This document shows, piece by piece, positions 51,455 to 60,629 of a DNA stretch of 64,000 nucleotides. Numbering within the stretch: position 1 is the first letter of the stretch; every line of letters starts with the position of its first letter. The notes below the pieces were generated by a model that saw only the letters and a list, made by a program, of their open reading frames with translations, was not told the origin of the DNA and ran no database searches. Source of the stretch: an uncultured Clostridia bacterium (GTDB taxonomy: Bacteria; Bacillota; Clostridia; Lachnospirales; Lachnospiraceae). The DNA is taken from NCBI GenBank assembly GCA_948467395.1, contig CAOKDX010000017.1, forward strand, positions 1 through 64,000. Reading direction: 5' to 3'. The translations under genes were made by a program, and so were the position numbers.

Positions 51455-52174
51455 CTATCGGATTTCCTCCACCTTCTTTAAGGATATCCACTGCCATCGG
51501 CCCTGGCTGTCCTTCTTCAGGATTCTGCCCCAATTTCCAGAAACCTTCGAAATCGTGACAACCTTCCCTTTTTTTACAGAACTAGTCTTATTCTTTGGTT
51601 TCACTCCCTTACTGGAACGGATAGCGGCATCCTTTACAACCTTGGCCTTATACTGATAATTATTTACCACCTTACTCCGAAAATGCTTCCATTCCTTATT
51701 CTCCTTTCCAGTCATGGGGCCCGGACATTCTTTGCCATTGACATCCCAGTGGCGCACCACCGTCTTCAGCTTCGGACATTTACTTTTCAGCCAGAGATAC
51801 AATTCCCGGGAAGCCAGCATCTGCTCCCAGGATGGCCCCTTGAGACAGTCGCACAGCTCAATGCTTATACTGTTGGAATTGGTCACCTTCCTGTAGTACT
51901 TTCCTGCTCCCTTCTTCTGGGAATATAACCCGCCTACTGCGTTGGCGCTCTTATTAAGCGGTACTGACAGGGCCATATCGCCGTTACGGCTCACAAACAG
52001 ATGGGCTCCCGCCTTTCTTACATTTCCGGTGGCAAAAAAATCGGCGTTATTTTTTGCCGTATCGCCCTTGTTGGCGGTAAAATGAAACACCAGGGCAGTG
52101 ATAGTATCGAGTTCCCTTCCCCCGCTCCAGCTGATCTTCTTTGCCTTTCTTTTATACATTGCCGGTTCTTTCAT
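51455..52174 (-). CDS. N-acetylmuramoyl-L-alanine amidase (endolysin) with SH3-like end
   Basis: The protein has about 239 residues. An amidase_2-type domain (TALVFHFTANKG with zinc His, then AGAHLFVSRNG, SISIELCD and RHWDVNGKECPGP with the later zinc ligands) is followed by a basic linker and a C-terminal SH3-like domain (KGKVVTISKVSGNWGRILK, WQWISLKKV). It should cut peptidoglycan and release tail particles or open the cell wall. It lies last in the tail operon. The ATG at 52174 follows AAGGA; an in-frame ATG at 52252 has no site. No holin gene was found next to it. Confidence 0.82.
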   Translation of the reverse strand: MKEPAMYKRKAKKISWSGGRELDTITALVFHFTANKGDTAKNNADFFATGNVRKAGAHLFVSRNGDMALSVPLNKSANAVGGLYSQKKGAGKYYRKVTNSNSISIELCDCLKGPSWEQMLASRELYLWLKSKCPKLKTVVRHWDVNGKECPGPMTGKENKEWKHFRSKVVNNYQYKAKVVKDAAIRSSKGVKPKNKTSSVKKGKVVTISKVSGNWGRILKKDSQGRWQWISLKKVEEIR

Positions 52175-52275
52175 TTGATCAATCCTTCCCTTTTTCAATT
52201 GGTCTGTGATAAGGTAATTTTTTTCTTTCCATTTAATATATGTAGGTAACATATTACCATGTTCATCAATTTATG

Positions 52276-53616
52276 CTAAGAAACAAATAGCGGCAATATC
52301 CTTGCATATGCCCTGTATACACCGGACGCTCCGCCATCCATTTGAACAAGCAGCTCCAGACCTTCTCCCGGATATAAATAAATAATATTACTCTGTGAGG
52401 ATACTTCCCACGTAGTAAATCTGCCAATAATTTCTATTGCCCTATCCTTCATAGTAGTTGTACCCGGATTAATGATATTCACAAAATATCTTTTTACCAC
52501 ATCATAAGTTTGTGTTATTTCGGAGTATATAATATATCCTTTTATATAATAATATCCACCCACCTTTACTCTGTATATAGAATTTGAATAATCTAAATAA
52601 TCAGAATTCAAAGTGTTCATAGCCACAGATCCTATATTCATGTTGTTTCCATTAGATGAATATGTCTTTCCATTGGCATCGATCATGCTTACCAGATTTT
52701 TATTTATATTGCTGGAAAATATCGGTGGATCAAAGGCACTGGTTATTGCTTTTTGCGTCATAGTTCCATTTGTATTTGACCCTCTTGTGGTATACAATTT
52801 TGTCAGCCCCGCCACAGAAGCAGTGCCCGTACCATATGTCGTATTGGTATCCTGCCCGGGAATCCCCAACTTTGTTATATCTGCCTTAGTCACATCGGCC
52901 GTCCCGGTCACATGGCCGCTGGCGTCGGTGGTAATCTTATACAGCCCGTTTGCTTTCACTCCGGCGGCACTGGCCGGATGGGTATACTTATTTGCCCCGG
53001 CGGCAATTCCTGCCAGCTTCGTTCGTTCGGATGAGGTAAAGTGAATCGTACCGTCATTTATATGATTCTGCAATTCTGCCTGATCTGCTTTCTGGCCAAT
53101 TGCCTCATCCAGGGCATCCACAACCGACATATTCACTTTTTTTTCGTCAAATTCTTCCAGCGCTGTTCTGACTTCCTCTTCGAGAGCGTATAAATTGCTG
53201 GCCGTCCGCACGGTTATATTAACATCATCGCTAACCACTAACGTGAACCGAAATCTCTTCTCCTTGGATACCATTTCGGATTCCGGATCGATATACTCTG
53301 CATCCCCGGCACCTGCATTGTCATAGTAACACAAGGCATGATTCGCAATAATTCCAATTTCCCTGAAATAGAACCCTCTGGGAGCCTGATCGCTGTTCCA
53401 GTCACAGTCGATGGTAACCTCATTATCTTTTCTCGTCACCCTGCTCACCGGAATCTCCATAACCTTATTTGTGAGTTCTGTCTTACTTAAATACGAGCCC
53501 TCATAAATTCCATCCCCCAGCTGCACATGAGTAAAATCCAATGTCTTTTCATTACTGATAGCGGACGCTATCTCATTCCTTCCCTGATTTGTCAGAATCA
53601 ATCCTCCAAAACTCAT
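52276..53616 (-). CDS. Tail fibre / tail-collar protein
   Basis: The 446-residue protein begins SFGGLILTNQGRNEIASAIS and VQLGDG, the N-terminal pattern of phage tail-collar fibres that bind the baseplate. The middle has HINDGTIHFTSSERTKLAGI and YTHPASAAGVKANG, repeats common in fibre shafts. The last 160 residues are beta-rich with no known family and should be the receptor-binding tip. It starts 4 bp before the YmfQ stop (ATGA). The end segment decides the target in phage or tailocin particles. Confidence 0.85.
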   Translation of the reverse strand: MSFGGLILTNQGRNEIASAISNEKTLDFTHVQLGDGIYEGSYLSKTELTNKVMEIPVSRVTRKDNEVTIDCDWNSDQAPRGFYFREIGIIANHALCYYDNAGAGDAEYIDPESEMVSKEKRFRFTLVVSDDVNITVRTASNLYALEEEVRTALEEFDEKKVNMSVVDALDEAIGQKADQAELQNHINDGTIHFTSSERTKLAGIAAGANKYTHPASAAGVKANGLYKITTDASGHVTGTADVTKADITKLGIPGQDTNTTYGTGTASVAGLTKLYTTRGSNTNGTMTQKAITSAFDPPIFSSNINKNLVSMIDANGKTYSSNGNNMNIGSVAMNTLNSDYLDYSNSIYRVKVGGYYYIKGYIIYSEITQTYDVVKRYFVNIINPGTTTMKDRAIEIIGRFTTWEVSSQSNIIYLYPGEGLELLVQMDGGASGVYRAYARILPLFVS

Positions 53617-54155
53617 AAAACCACCTGCCTTATCGTCATTATTTCATCATCCTGCCATACAACGCCTGTCGCCGCCCTGCCCTTGCTGCTCTCTGCCGCC
53701 CTGACTTCATACCATATATTTTGCGGGAGGATCCTGTCAACAACCCGTTCAATCTCCGATACATCATCCTTTTCATAGATACTGAAGGAAATCCTGTAAT
53801 TCTCCAGATCAGAATCAATATCATAATTATTTACTCCGCACAATACATTTAACTGGCGAAGCATCGTCCGGTAAGTATACGGCATAACCGTATTCCATTC
53901 TGCCAGAACTCTTCTCTTCCTTACCTCCAGCTTGTCCTGTGGCACCGGCAGTATTCCCAGTAGCGCCTCATATTTTCTTATGCCGTATTCATCACAATCC
54001 TCAATAAAAGCATTATCATAAATTTTTTCAATGCCAGCCTGAAGCTTATCCATCCACTTTTCTTCCACCCTCATAATCTCCTGCAGCTCACCAAAAGACT
54101 GCATAAACGGCGGAAGGTATTCTATCAGCTTTTTTCTCTCGGGAAAATCAGCCAT
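53613..54155 (-). CDS. YmfQ/DUF2313 (XkdU-like) tail protein
   Basis: The 180-residue protein with LIEYLPPFMQSFGELQEIMRVEEKWMDKL, KYEALLGILPVPQD and RVLAEWN matches XkdU/YmfQ, a small baseplate-linked protein between gpJ and the fibre. It overlaps the J gene by 8 bp and the fibre by 4 bp. Confidence 0.82.
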   Translation of the reverse strand: MADFPERKKLIEYLPPFMQSFGELQEIMRVEEKWMDKLQAGIEKIYDNAFIEDCDEYGIRKYEALLGILPVPQDKLEVRKRRVLAEWNTVMPYTYRTMLRQLNVLCGVNNYDIDSDLENYRISFSIYEKDDVSEIERVVDRILPQNIWYEVRAAESSKGRAATGVVWQDDEIMTIRQVVL

Positions 54156-55371
54156 TTACCTCACCCCTTACCGGTATCTCATCACTCTCAAGTATTACAT
54201 TTTCCGCCTTTTCATTTAACAGGGTCTGTCCAATATCAAGGATTCCTTCTATTTCCATCAGGCGATGCTCCATCTGGCTCATGCGTATGACCAGCCTGTC
54301 CTCCTCTGCCCATTCCTGTCTCAGCTGGAGAAAATAGCTGTCTATTGCGGATTCTATTTCCTCTTTCCGGTTGGCAAAGGTATACCCGCTCTTATATTCG
54401 ATTCCCTGCAAGGTTATATTTATCGGTCTTTCCTTTGCACCGGCCACCCTCACCACATGTCCAATTGGAGCTGTTCCGTCCCCTTCCCCGGCGCTTTGTT
54501 CCGGATCCAATGTCTCCTGTACCAGACGGATCAGTGTCTGGGATGGACTTCTGTACTCCGTATTGATAATCTCAACCTGTACCGTTCCTCCTACAGTCAG
54601 CTTCTTTTCGGATGCGGCACCATATATTCTCCTCAGCCAGTTGTATACCGGCTCGCCAAGTGTTTCCCCAGACTGGTTTTCAAACCACTCCGTTACCCTC
54701 TCCTCCGGAATCAGCTGGGTCGGATGGTAACCTCCGTTCCAGCGCCGGTATACCTTGACGCCGCCTACTCCGTCTATTTCCCCCGCCCTGGCGATGTAAT
54801 CGGCACGGTTTCCGCCAAAGGCTTCATCACGAAAGGAGGAAAAATACCGCTCCCGGAAAGCTTCCACATCCTCGTCATCCTTACCGGGAATCAGAATCTC
54901 CGTAAGGACCGCTTCTTCCATTTCATTCAGGTCATTTTTTGTATCAATGGGAATAAGTTCCCCTGTCTGCTGGTTTGCCATACTCCCCGCCTCTTCGCAG
55001 GTCAGTTGATAGGATCCCTTTGCTCCCTCATCCATCGAGGTGACCATATAATTCAGATCACCCAGGTGAAATCTGTCACCAATAGAAATTGGCGTCTCAG
55101 GGGGCGTCACCACCATGCGGCACAATGCCTGGGTTTCCTGTCGGGGAAATATTCCCCGCTCCGCTGCCCGTTTAATCAGATAATAATACGATGCGGAATC
55201 GGCAAACACTTCATCCAGAACCATATCCAGATTGCCATAAAATTCACCCATCTGGACTGCTGCCGGAGCTGCCGCATCCCATATGGGCGATCCTTCCCTT
55301 TTGTCATATCTGTCATCTACATCATCCAGCATACTTTCCAGAATGGAACTGCTGTCAAATTCTTCAAACAT
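54148..55371 (-). CDS. Baseplate J/gp47 family protein (XkdT-like)
   Basis: The 407-residue protein has DKREGSPIWDAAAPAAVQM, PRQETQALCRMVVTPPE, FRERYFSSFRDEAFGGNRADY and VKVYRRWNGGYHPTQLIP, the order seen in baseplate J/XkdT proteins, which form the wedge of contractile tails. The start overlaps the DUF2634 stop (TGATG). Normal length for the family. Confidence 0.88.
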   Translation of the reverse strand: MFEEFDSSSILESMLDDVDDRYDKREGSPIWDAAAPAAVQMGEFYGNLDMVLDEVFADSASYYYLIKRAAERGIFPRQETQALCRMVVTPPETPISIGDRFHLGDLNYMVTSMDEGAKGSYQLTCEEAGSMANQQTGELIPIDTKNDLNEMEEAVLTEILIPGKDDEDVEAFRERYFSSFRDEAFGGNRADYIARAGEIDGVGGVKVYRRWNGGYHPTQLIPEERVTEWFENQSGETLGEPVYNWLRRIYGAASEKKLTVGGTVQVEIINTEYRSPSQTLIRLVQETLDPEQSAGEGDGTAPIGHVVRVAGAKERPINITLQGIEYKSGYTFANRKEEIESAIDSYFLQLRQEWAEEDRLVIRMSQMEHRLMEIEGILDIGQTLLNEKAENVILESDEIPVRGEVNG

Positions 55372-55820
55372 CAGATCTCAACCTCACTTTCCATATCTAT
55401 TTCCTCCTCTTCGGCAGTGATTACAGTAAATGCCACGGATAATGTTCGCCTTCCCACTCTCTGCACATTAAAATTTTCTACCGATTCAATCCGGTCATCT
55501 GCCAGAAGAGCCTCCGTAATTCTCCGTTTTATCTCACTCATACAATATAAAAGGGGCTCGCCATACAAATCCTGCATCTCAATCCCATAGTCCCAGGAAT
55601 AGATCTCATATTCATACCTCTCTGTATTCAGGATTTTCATAACTGCCTGACGGACTGCCTCTGTGTCGTCTACCTTTCCAACAAAAGAATTTTTATGCTC
55701 ATCCAGTTCCGCCTCACTTATATTCATGGCATAAGTCAATGACGGCATCGCGCGGATCACCATATCAGATGTTGTATCCTCATCCCATTCACTATCGTAA
55801 TTTTCATTATTTGGTATCAT
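55371..55820 (-). CDS. DUF2634 (XkdS-like) baseplate protein
   Basis: The 149-residue protein has MVIRAMPSLTYAMN, TEAVRQAVMKILNTERYEYEIYSWDYGIEM and a C-terminal ITEALLADDRIESV, the gp25-like/DUF2634 pattern of XkdS. Its ends overlap the neighbouring frames by 1-4 bp, showing tight coupling. Confidence 0.85.
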   Translation of the reverse strand: MIPNNENYDSEWDEDTTSDMVIRAMPSLTYAMNISEAELDEHKNSFVGKVDDTEAVRQAVMKILNTERYEYEIYSWDYGIEMQDLYGEPLLYCMSEIKRRITEALLADDRIESVENFNVQRVGRRTLSVAFTVITAEEEEIDMESEVEI

Positions 55821-56140
55821 ACTTCACTCACCACCCTGTCCAGGATCAGATATCTCTGTCCTTTCGGCTTCTGGATCATCCATACCTTATCTCCCTTTTT
55901 TAAAGAATTGTGTACAGTAACCTTCAGGCGGCTTCCCTGTATCGTCACCTCCGTATCAAAATCTGTTACATTCCTCGATAAATCCAGAAATTCCTCATAT
56001 AGAGTCAAAGATTTCGATATGGAAACCTCCAGCGGATTTTCCTTTTTTATAGTTCCGATAACATAGTCACATGGTTTTCCTGCCGCTACTGTCTGAACAG
56101 CAATTCTCCGAATTACCTGCAGCAGATCGGAATCAGCCAT
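55817..56140 (-). CDS. DUF2577 (XkdR-like) tail protein
   Basis: The protein has about 107 residues: MADSDLLQVIRRIAVQTV, then YVIGTIKKENPLEVSISKSL and SLKKGDKVWMIQ. This is the DUF2577/XkdR pattern of PBSX-like tails; its exact role is unknown. The ATG at 56140 follows AGGAGG and overlaps the hub gene end by 8 bp. Confidence 0.82.
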   Translation of the reverse strand: MADSDLLQVIRRIAVQTVAAGKPCDYVIGTIKKENPLEVSISKSLTLYEEFLDLSRNVTDFDTEVTIQGSRLKVTVHNSLKKGDKVWMIQKPKGQRYLILDRVVSEV

Positions 56141-57671
56141 TAAAATCACCTCCTGATACAACCAGTTCCATTTTATGATAACAGTTACTGAATTCGTGTG
56201 TTACCTTTTCCACTATCATATAATTTGCCACCTTGATATCTTTGAGATTAAGGATGACTGGCACCAGAGAGCCCGCACGGACCTTTGTGTTCCCAATCAC
56301 TCCTGTTATCGTAAGGCAGCGTCTCTTTTTGTTGTATAATTTTAAGAGTACCTTCGCTTTTTCTTTCCCTTTATCCGGGCTGTCAATTTTTTCAACATAC
56401 TGCAGGACACCCCACTTATTAATATTCTTCTTATGTCTTGTGACATATAAATCACCGGAATCCTTTTTCTTGTTTTTGTCCTTATTCTCATAAATCAGCT
56501 TAATCTGATTGTAAACCTCATGATCTATGCTTGTCTGATAGGAAAAATCTTCTCCTGTCCCAGCATCAACAAGACAGTTGTTGACCTTCATCTTAGAGAG
56601 ATCACTGAGAGTAAGTTTTCCAGCTTTATCATAAAGTACATAAATTTTTCCATTTGACATAAGCGTATTGTCCAGAGCATTCTGAATCATATCGAATAAC
56701 GTAGTATTATTTTCGATTACTGACATTTTGTGACCAGTATTTGCAAGAGTACCGCAGTTCATATGAAAACGGCCGGCAATGATTTTAATCATTTCATCTG
56801 CCCGCTTTTTCCGAAATATAATTGTATCTTTGTTTTTCAGATACCGCAGCTGATCGTAGACGGTAAATTCCATTCTTCCTGTTTTCGTCATTTTTCGAGT
56901 AAATACAAAACCAAAAAACATCTTTGTGCCATCCACAATTACGGAAACCTCATTTCCTTCTACGATTTTATAAGATTTCTCATATTTTGATGTAAAGGTC
57001 AGCACTCCTGGTGTTCCTTTTCTTTCCCATACTATCTTCATGCCGTCTTCTACCGGGACCTGAAAATATTTGGAACCATTCTTGACCATTACAAGAACAT
57101 TGCCCTCAGGCAGTCTGTATTTGCTTTCAATATCTGCTTTAATGGTTTTTCCCGAAGAAGCTTTTTTATTTTTTAAAATATTTTCCAGATAACTTAAATT
57201 ATTTTTTGATCCGGTACTCTTTTCACTTTTACCAGAGGAAAAATTGTAATTCTTATATTTTGGCACACCATAACCGGTTATGGTTGAATTTGACAGAGGA
57301 TACGTCTTTCTGGCCACTTTATCGGATGTATTCCCCTCTATCGTATGTAAGGTACTGCCCGAAACTTTTTCGACAATACCCACATGGCTTCTATTTGTCT
57401 TGAAATATACAATGTCACCCCTTTTGGGCGTATATTTCCCCTTATACTTAAAAAGCCCTTTTCTTTTAAACCAGTTCATTCCTGTTGTGGTTGATGCCGT
57501 CTTTGGCACAACGGATGTGGAAACTCCTGCCTGATCTGCGCACCATGATACAAACATATGACACCAGGCCGCTCCATTCATACCATACCACTTGCCGTAT
57601 TTGGTTGAGTTCTTTCCCGTCTCCCTGTATCCAAGTTCTCCAATTGCCACATCAACAATATCCTTCGCCAT
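56133..57671 (-). CDS. Fusion of CHAP-type endopeptidase and XkdQ-like tail hub
   Basis: The protein has about 512 residues. Residues 1-140 look like a CHAP cysteine peptidase/amidase (NGAAWCHMFVSWCADQAG with catalytic Cys, PKRGDIVYF, SHVGIVEKVSG with His, HTIEGN). Residues 170-512 match the XkdQ/YqbQ gpD-like baseplate hub (WERKGTPGVLTFT, FGFVFTRKM, YDQLRYLKNKDTIIF, FDMIQNALDNTL). In PBSX the hub lacks the CHAP domain. The fusion would put a wall-cutting enzyme at the tail tip. The ATG at 57671 follows GGGGTG. Confidence 0.82.
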   Translation of the reverse strand: MAKDIVDVAIGELGYRETGKNSTKYGKWYGMNGAAWCHMFVSWCADQAGVSTSVVPKTASTTTGMNWFKRKGLFKYKGKYTPKRGDIVYFKTNRSHVGIVEKVSGSTLHTIEGNTSDKVARKTYPLSNSTITGYGVPKYKNYNFSSGKSEKSTGSKNNLSYLENILKNKKASSGKTIKADIESKYRLPEGNVLVMVKNGSKYFQVPVEDGMKIVWERKGTPGVLTFTSKYEKSYKIVEGNEVSVIVDGTKMFFGFVFTRKMTKTGRMEFTVYDQLRYLKNKDTIIFRKKRADEMIKIIAGRFHMNCGTLANTGHKMSVIENNTTLFDMIQNALDNTLMSNGKIYVLYDKAGKLTLSDLSKMKVNNCLVDAGTGEDFSYQTSIDHEVYNQIKLIYENKDKNKKKDSGDLYVTRHKKNINKWGVLQYVEKIDSPDKGKEKAKVLLKLYNKKRRCLTITGVIGNTKVRAGSLVPVILNLKDIKVANYMIVEKVTHEFSNCYHKMELVVSGGDFNG

Positions 57672-57684
57672 CTTTTTCACCCCT

Positions 57685-58413
57685 TTATTTGGGAAGTTTA
57701 AATTTCGTACCTGGAAAAATCCAATGGCCATTTCCGGGTTTCCCATGTTTTTTTGCGGCTGACTGAATCTTTTTTTTGTTTAGTTTATAAATTTCTTTCC
57801 ACCTGTTCGCATTATTAAGCTGTTTCTTTGCGATTCCACGAAAGGTATCCCCTTTTCTTACCGTATAAGATTTGGCCGCGTTCTTTTTCTTCCCCCTGGC
57901 TCTCTTCATCTGTACAACAATCTGTCCCGACTTTGTCTTCTTACTTTTTGGAATCAGTTTTTTTGAACCAAAATATTTGTACTGCTTCATGCTGAGCTTC
58001 ACACATACATCGAGACCATACCCTTCCGCATCTTCCACGATTTCATAATCTTCTATGGTGACGTCCATGTCGGAATCCCATAAAAAAGAAGATCCATCCG
58101 GCAAACCGCGGAGCAGTTTCCAGTGAACCGGTTTTCTTCCTTTTTTCCATTTCTCCAACAGATCGAGATAATATTTTGCTTCATGAAATTCTGTCATTTT
58201 ACCGGTAACAGGATAATTAGCAAAGGGATATATCTGAACGGCCGGCAGAAGAAGCTCATCTATTTCAATCTCTGTCAGTCCAGGTGATTTGATAAGATTT
58301 ACCTCACCCTCATTTATGAGGGTGAGCGTCTCATTTCTGCCATTGATCTTAGTACTAATTTTCCCTGGTGTAACAGGAAACAGAATATTTTCGAAATACA
58401 TATAATATGCCAT
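57685..58413 (-). CDS. LysM-containing tail protein (XkdP-like)
   Basis: The 242-residue protein begins MAYYMYFENILFPVTPGKI, followed by EGEVNLIKSPGLTEIEI, the XkdP start. The C-terminus is a LysM motif (SYTVRKGDTFRGIAKKQL, about 190-240). It should help the tail tip bind peptidoglycan. The ATG overlaps the tape-measure stop (TAATG) after GGAAGGAG. Confidence 0.85.
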   Translation of the reverse strand: MAYYMYFENILFPVTPGKISTKINGRNETLTLINEGEVNLIKSPGLTEIEIDELLLPAVQIYPFANYPVTGKMTEFHEAKYYLDLLEKWKKGRKPVHWKLLRGLPDGSSFLWDSDMDVTIEDYEIVEDAEGYGLDVCVKLSMKQYKYFGSKKLIPKSKKTKSGQIVVQMKRARGKKKNAAKSYTVRKGDTFRGIAKKQLNNANRWKEIYKLNKKKIQSAAKKHGKPGNGHWIFPGTKFKLPK

Positions 58414-59972
58414 TATGCGTACACTCCTTCCGCAGTAGAACTCAGCTTTTCTTCCAGCTGCGTCTTAAGATGATTCGTGATGCCATCCAGATCCATATTA
58501 CTTGCTATATTATTATTGTTGTTCATGTCCACTTTAATAGTAGAAGATGTATATCTATTGATGGCTTTTGTCGTGGCATAATCCTTCAAATATTTCAGCT
58601 CTTCTGTTGTGACAGAAAGCTGATTCGCCACATCCGCAGTATTGGCAGCTGTTTTCTTCCTATCATCCCCTATATTGGTAATGGTGGCAGATATCTTACC
58701 ATACGGGTTTTTTACCAGGGAACCTTTCCCTTTGTCATCATTATTGTTCGTCGTATACTTCTTATAGAGTTCATCGTATTCCCTCTGGGCCTGGGAGGCA
58801 GCTGTTTCTTTATCTGTAATTCCATCGACAATTTCTTTATTTTTTCTATCTGTCTCCATGGTGGAATCATAAATGGCATCAAATTGATCCTGTGCCATTT
58901 TCCCAATATCATCAATACCTGTCCATGCTACTTCTTTAATTACCCCTATACTGACTCCTGGTATTGTGTTTAATGATTCAATCATTCCATTTATCATTGC
59001 AATTGCGCCATTTACCAGTGAGCGTACCGCATCCCCTATAAAATAAATAATGCCCAGTATAACACCACATACAGAACGTCCAATAATTTCAAAGCCCAGA
59101 CACAAATCGTTCCATGCAATTTGTATACTGCCTACAAATAAAGCCAATCCATAACCCGCCTTTGCTAACAATACTTGTGCCTTTTTAAACACCAGCTCCA
59201 TCGTCTCTCCGGCATCCCCTGTTTTCTCATTTAAATCTTTGATCCAGTCAATCAGGGAAAAAATAGCGAAAGCAACACCTGCGATTGCCACGATACTGAG
59301 AACACCAAATACGATTCCTGCAATTGTACCAAACACAGTCATAACTGTCTGACATATCGTCATGACTGTCGTGACAATACCGATTGCCCCCGCTACGATC
59401 ACATAAGCTGCTGCCAGTGAAAAAAGAACCTGGACAATTCCTAATATCTGTTCCCTGTGCTCAGCAAAGAAAGCAATTCCGGAACCAATGACAGAACCGA
59501 TTGTGGGCAAAATACTTCCCATGATCTCACCGAAGCTTTTTAATCCTTCCTGCACTGTTCCAAATCCTGCTTGTCCCAAAGCATCGTTGATATTTTGTAT
59601 CATGGAAGAAATCCCCTGAATCACGGATTCGTTCATACTGGATATGGCGCCTGACCACGTATTGCTTGCCATGCTGGCTGCGCCAGGTATCCCCACCGTC
59701 ATACTGCGCTCAAATCGAGCCATATTATCCATACTCTGCATTGCCGGTCCCATCTGGCTTTTCACTAAATCCACTACACCGCGGACAGGAGCAGAACTAT
59801 TAAAGGAAGAAAATATTTTGCTTCCAGAATTACTTATTCTCTCCGCCATATTTGCTAGATTTTTAAAGCTCTTTGTCTGGTCTTTCACCGCGTTATTGAC
59901 TAAGTTCAGTTTATTTTGGAAGGAACCGGATATTTTATTTATCATATCCACACTCGTTTGTATTGATGCCAC
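58413..59972 (-). CDS. Tape measure protein
   Basis: The 519-residue protein begins with an amphipathic helical part (INKISGSFQNKLNLVNNAV), then a strongly hydrophobic stretch of several membrane-like helices (about 150-260), and a polar coiled end. Position after the assembly chaperone identifies it. It is much shorter than PBSX XkdO, which exceeds 1300 residues. At the known ratio of about 0.15 nm per residue the tail would be near 78 nm. The start is GTG after AAAGGAGGTG. Confidence 0.82.
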   Translation of the reverse strand: MASIQTSVDMINKISGSFQNKLNLVNNAVKDQTKSFKNLANMAERISNSGSKIFSSFNSSAPVRGVVDLVKSQMGPAMQSMDNMARFERSMTVGIPGAASMASNTWSGAISSMNESVIQGISSMIQNINDALGQAGFGTVQEGLKSFGEIMGSILPTIGSVIGSGIAFFAEHREQILGIVQVLFSLAAAYVIVAGAIGIVTTVMTICQTVMTVFGTIAGIVFGVLSIVAIAGVAFAIFSLIDWIKDLNEKTGDAGETMELVFKKAQVLLAKAGYGLALFVGSIQIAWNDLCLGFEIIGRSVCGVILGIIYFIGDAVRSLVNGAIAMINGMIESLNTIPGVSIGVIKEVAWTGIDDIGKMAQDQFDAIYDSTMETDRKNKEIVDGITDKETAASQAQREYDELYKKYTTNNNDDKGKGSLVKNPYGKISATITNIGDDRKKTAANTADVANQLSVTTEELKYLKDYATTKAINRYTSSTIKVDMNNNNNIASNMDLDGITNHLKTQLEEKLSSTAEGVYA

Positions 59973-59976
59973 AGCC

Positions 59977-60587
59977 TCACCTCCTTTTTCGTTTTATTTT
60001 TCTCTCTTCCCGGCTCCGGCGTTCTGCTTCTATATCTATGCTCGCCATAACAAATGCTTTTTCGTTCTCCGGCAGATTACAGAATTTCGATGGCGGCCAC
60101 CGGAACTGATGCAGGCAATAATGTGCATATATGGATTCCGGATCGCCGCCGTCAATTAGTTTTTTGCCTGGTCTTTCCTATCCTGCAGCGTTTCATCAAA
60201 TCCATTGTAACTCTGGATAAACTGGGCAAATTCATCGTATTCTCCCGGGTCGTCGATCATCTCCCGGATAAGATCCTCTGGAGTTTTGACACCATAAGAA
60301 TCCTGCAGCTGCTGATTGTTCAGGTTTGGTTCCACCACACAGGCACAGATCATCTTTGCAAGGTATTTACCAGTATCAAGATCCTTTTGGTACTGACCCT
60401 TTTTTCCTCGTACCGGGACGTTTTTCATACATTCATCCCGGATTGTCTCATTATCTTTTGTGGATAGAGGACATATTACCCACTCCAGTACTTTTCCGTT
60501 TTCGTCACACAGTGATCTCGTTGCCGGATAAGTTGTATTTTTCTTCTGTTTCTTGTTTTCCTTTAAAAACAAACTTAAATTACTCAT
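59977..60587 (-). CDS. Tail assembly chaperone, frameshifted long form (gpGT-like)
   Basis: The 143-residue XkdN-like frame (60587-60156) ends in a perfect X XXY YYZ site, A AAA AAC at 60165-60159, right before its TAA. A -1 slip continues through 60 further codons to a TGA at 59979, giving a protein of about 203 residues. The extension contains YAHYCLHQFRWPPS and is basic at the end, as in known frameshift products of tail chaperone genes. The long and short forms are thought to bind the tape measure and tube and guide tail assembly. Not tested here. Confidence 0.8.
60156..60587 (-). CDS. Tail assembly chaperone, short form (XkdN-like)
   Basis: The 143-residue protein (ATRSLCDENGKVLEWVICPL, KYLAKMICACVVEPNL, SYGVKTPEDLIREMIDDPGEYDEF) matches the XkdN family that precedes the tape measure in PBSX-like tails. 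The AAAGGAG site before the ATG is strong. It shares its start with the frameshifted long form. Confidence 0.85.
   Translation of the reverse strand: MSNLSLFLKENKKQKKNTTYPATRSLCDENGKVLEWVICPLSTKDNETIRDECMKNVPVRGKKGQYQKDLDTGKYLAKMICACVVEPNLNNQQLQDSYGVKTPEDLIREMIDDPGEYDEFAQFIQSYNGFDETLQDRKDQAKN
60159..60165 (-). promoter_or_regulatory. -1 programmed frameshift slippery site
   Basis: A AAA AAC in frame with the chaperone gene, directly before the TAA stop. Confidence 0.85.
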
Positions 60588-60629
60588 GTTATCAATCTCC
60601 TTTATTCTATAGATTAAACCTGATACTAT

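Noticed and set aside
54265-55590. Long plus-strand frame (441 codons) opposite the baseplate genes
   Set aside because: Opposite J and DUF2634 genes, no start signal, and the encoded protein has no domain pattern.
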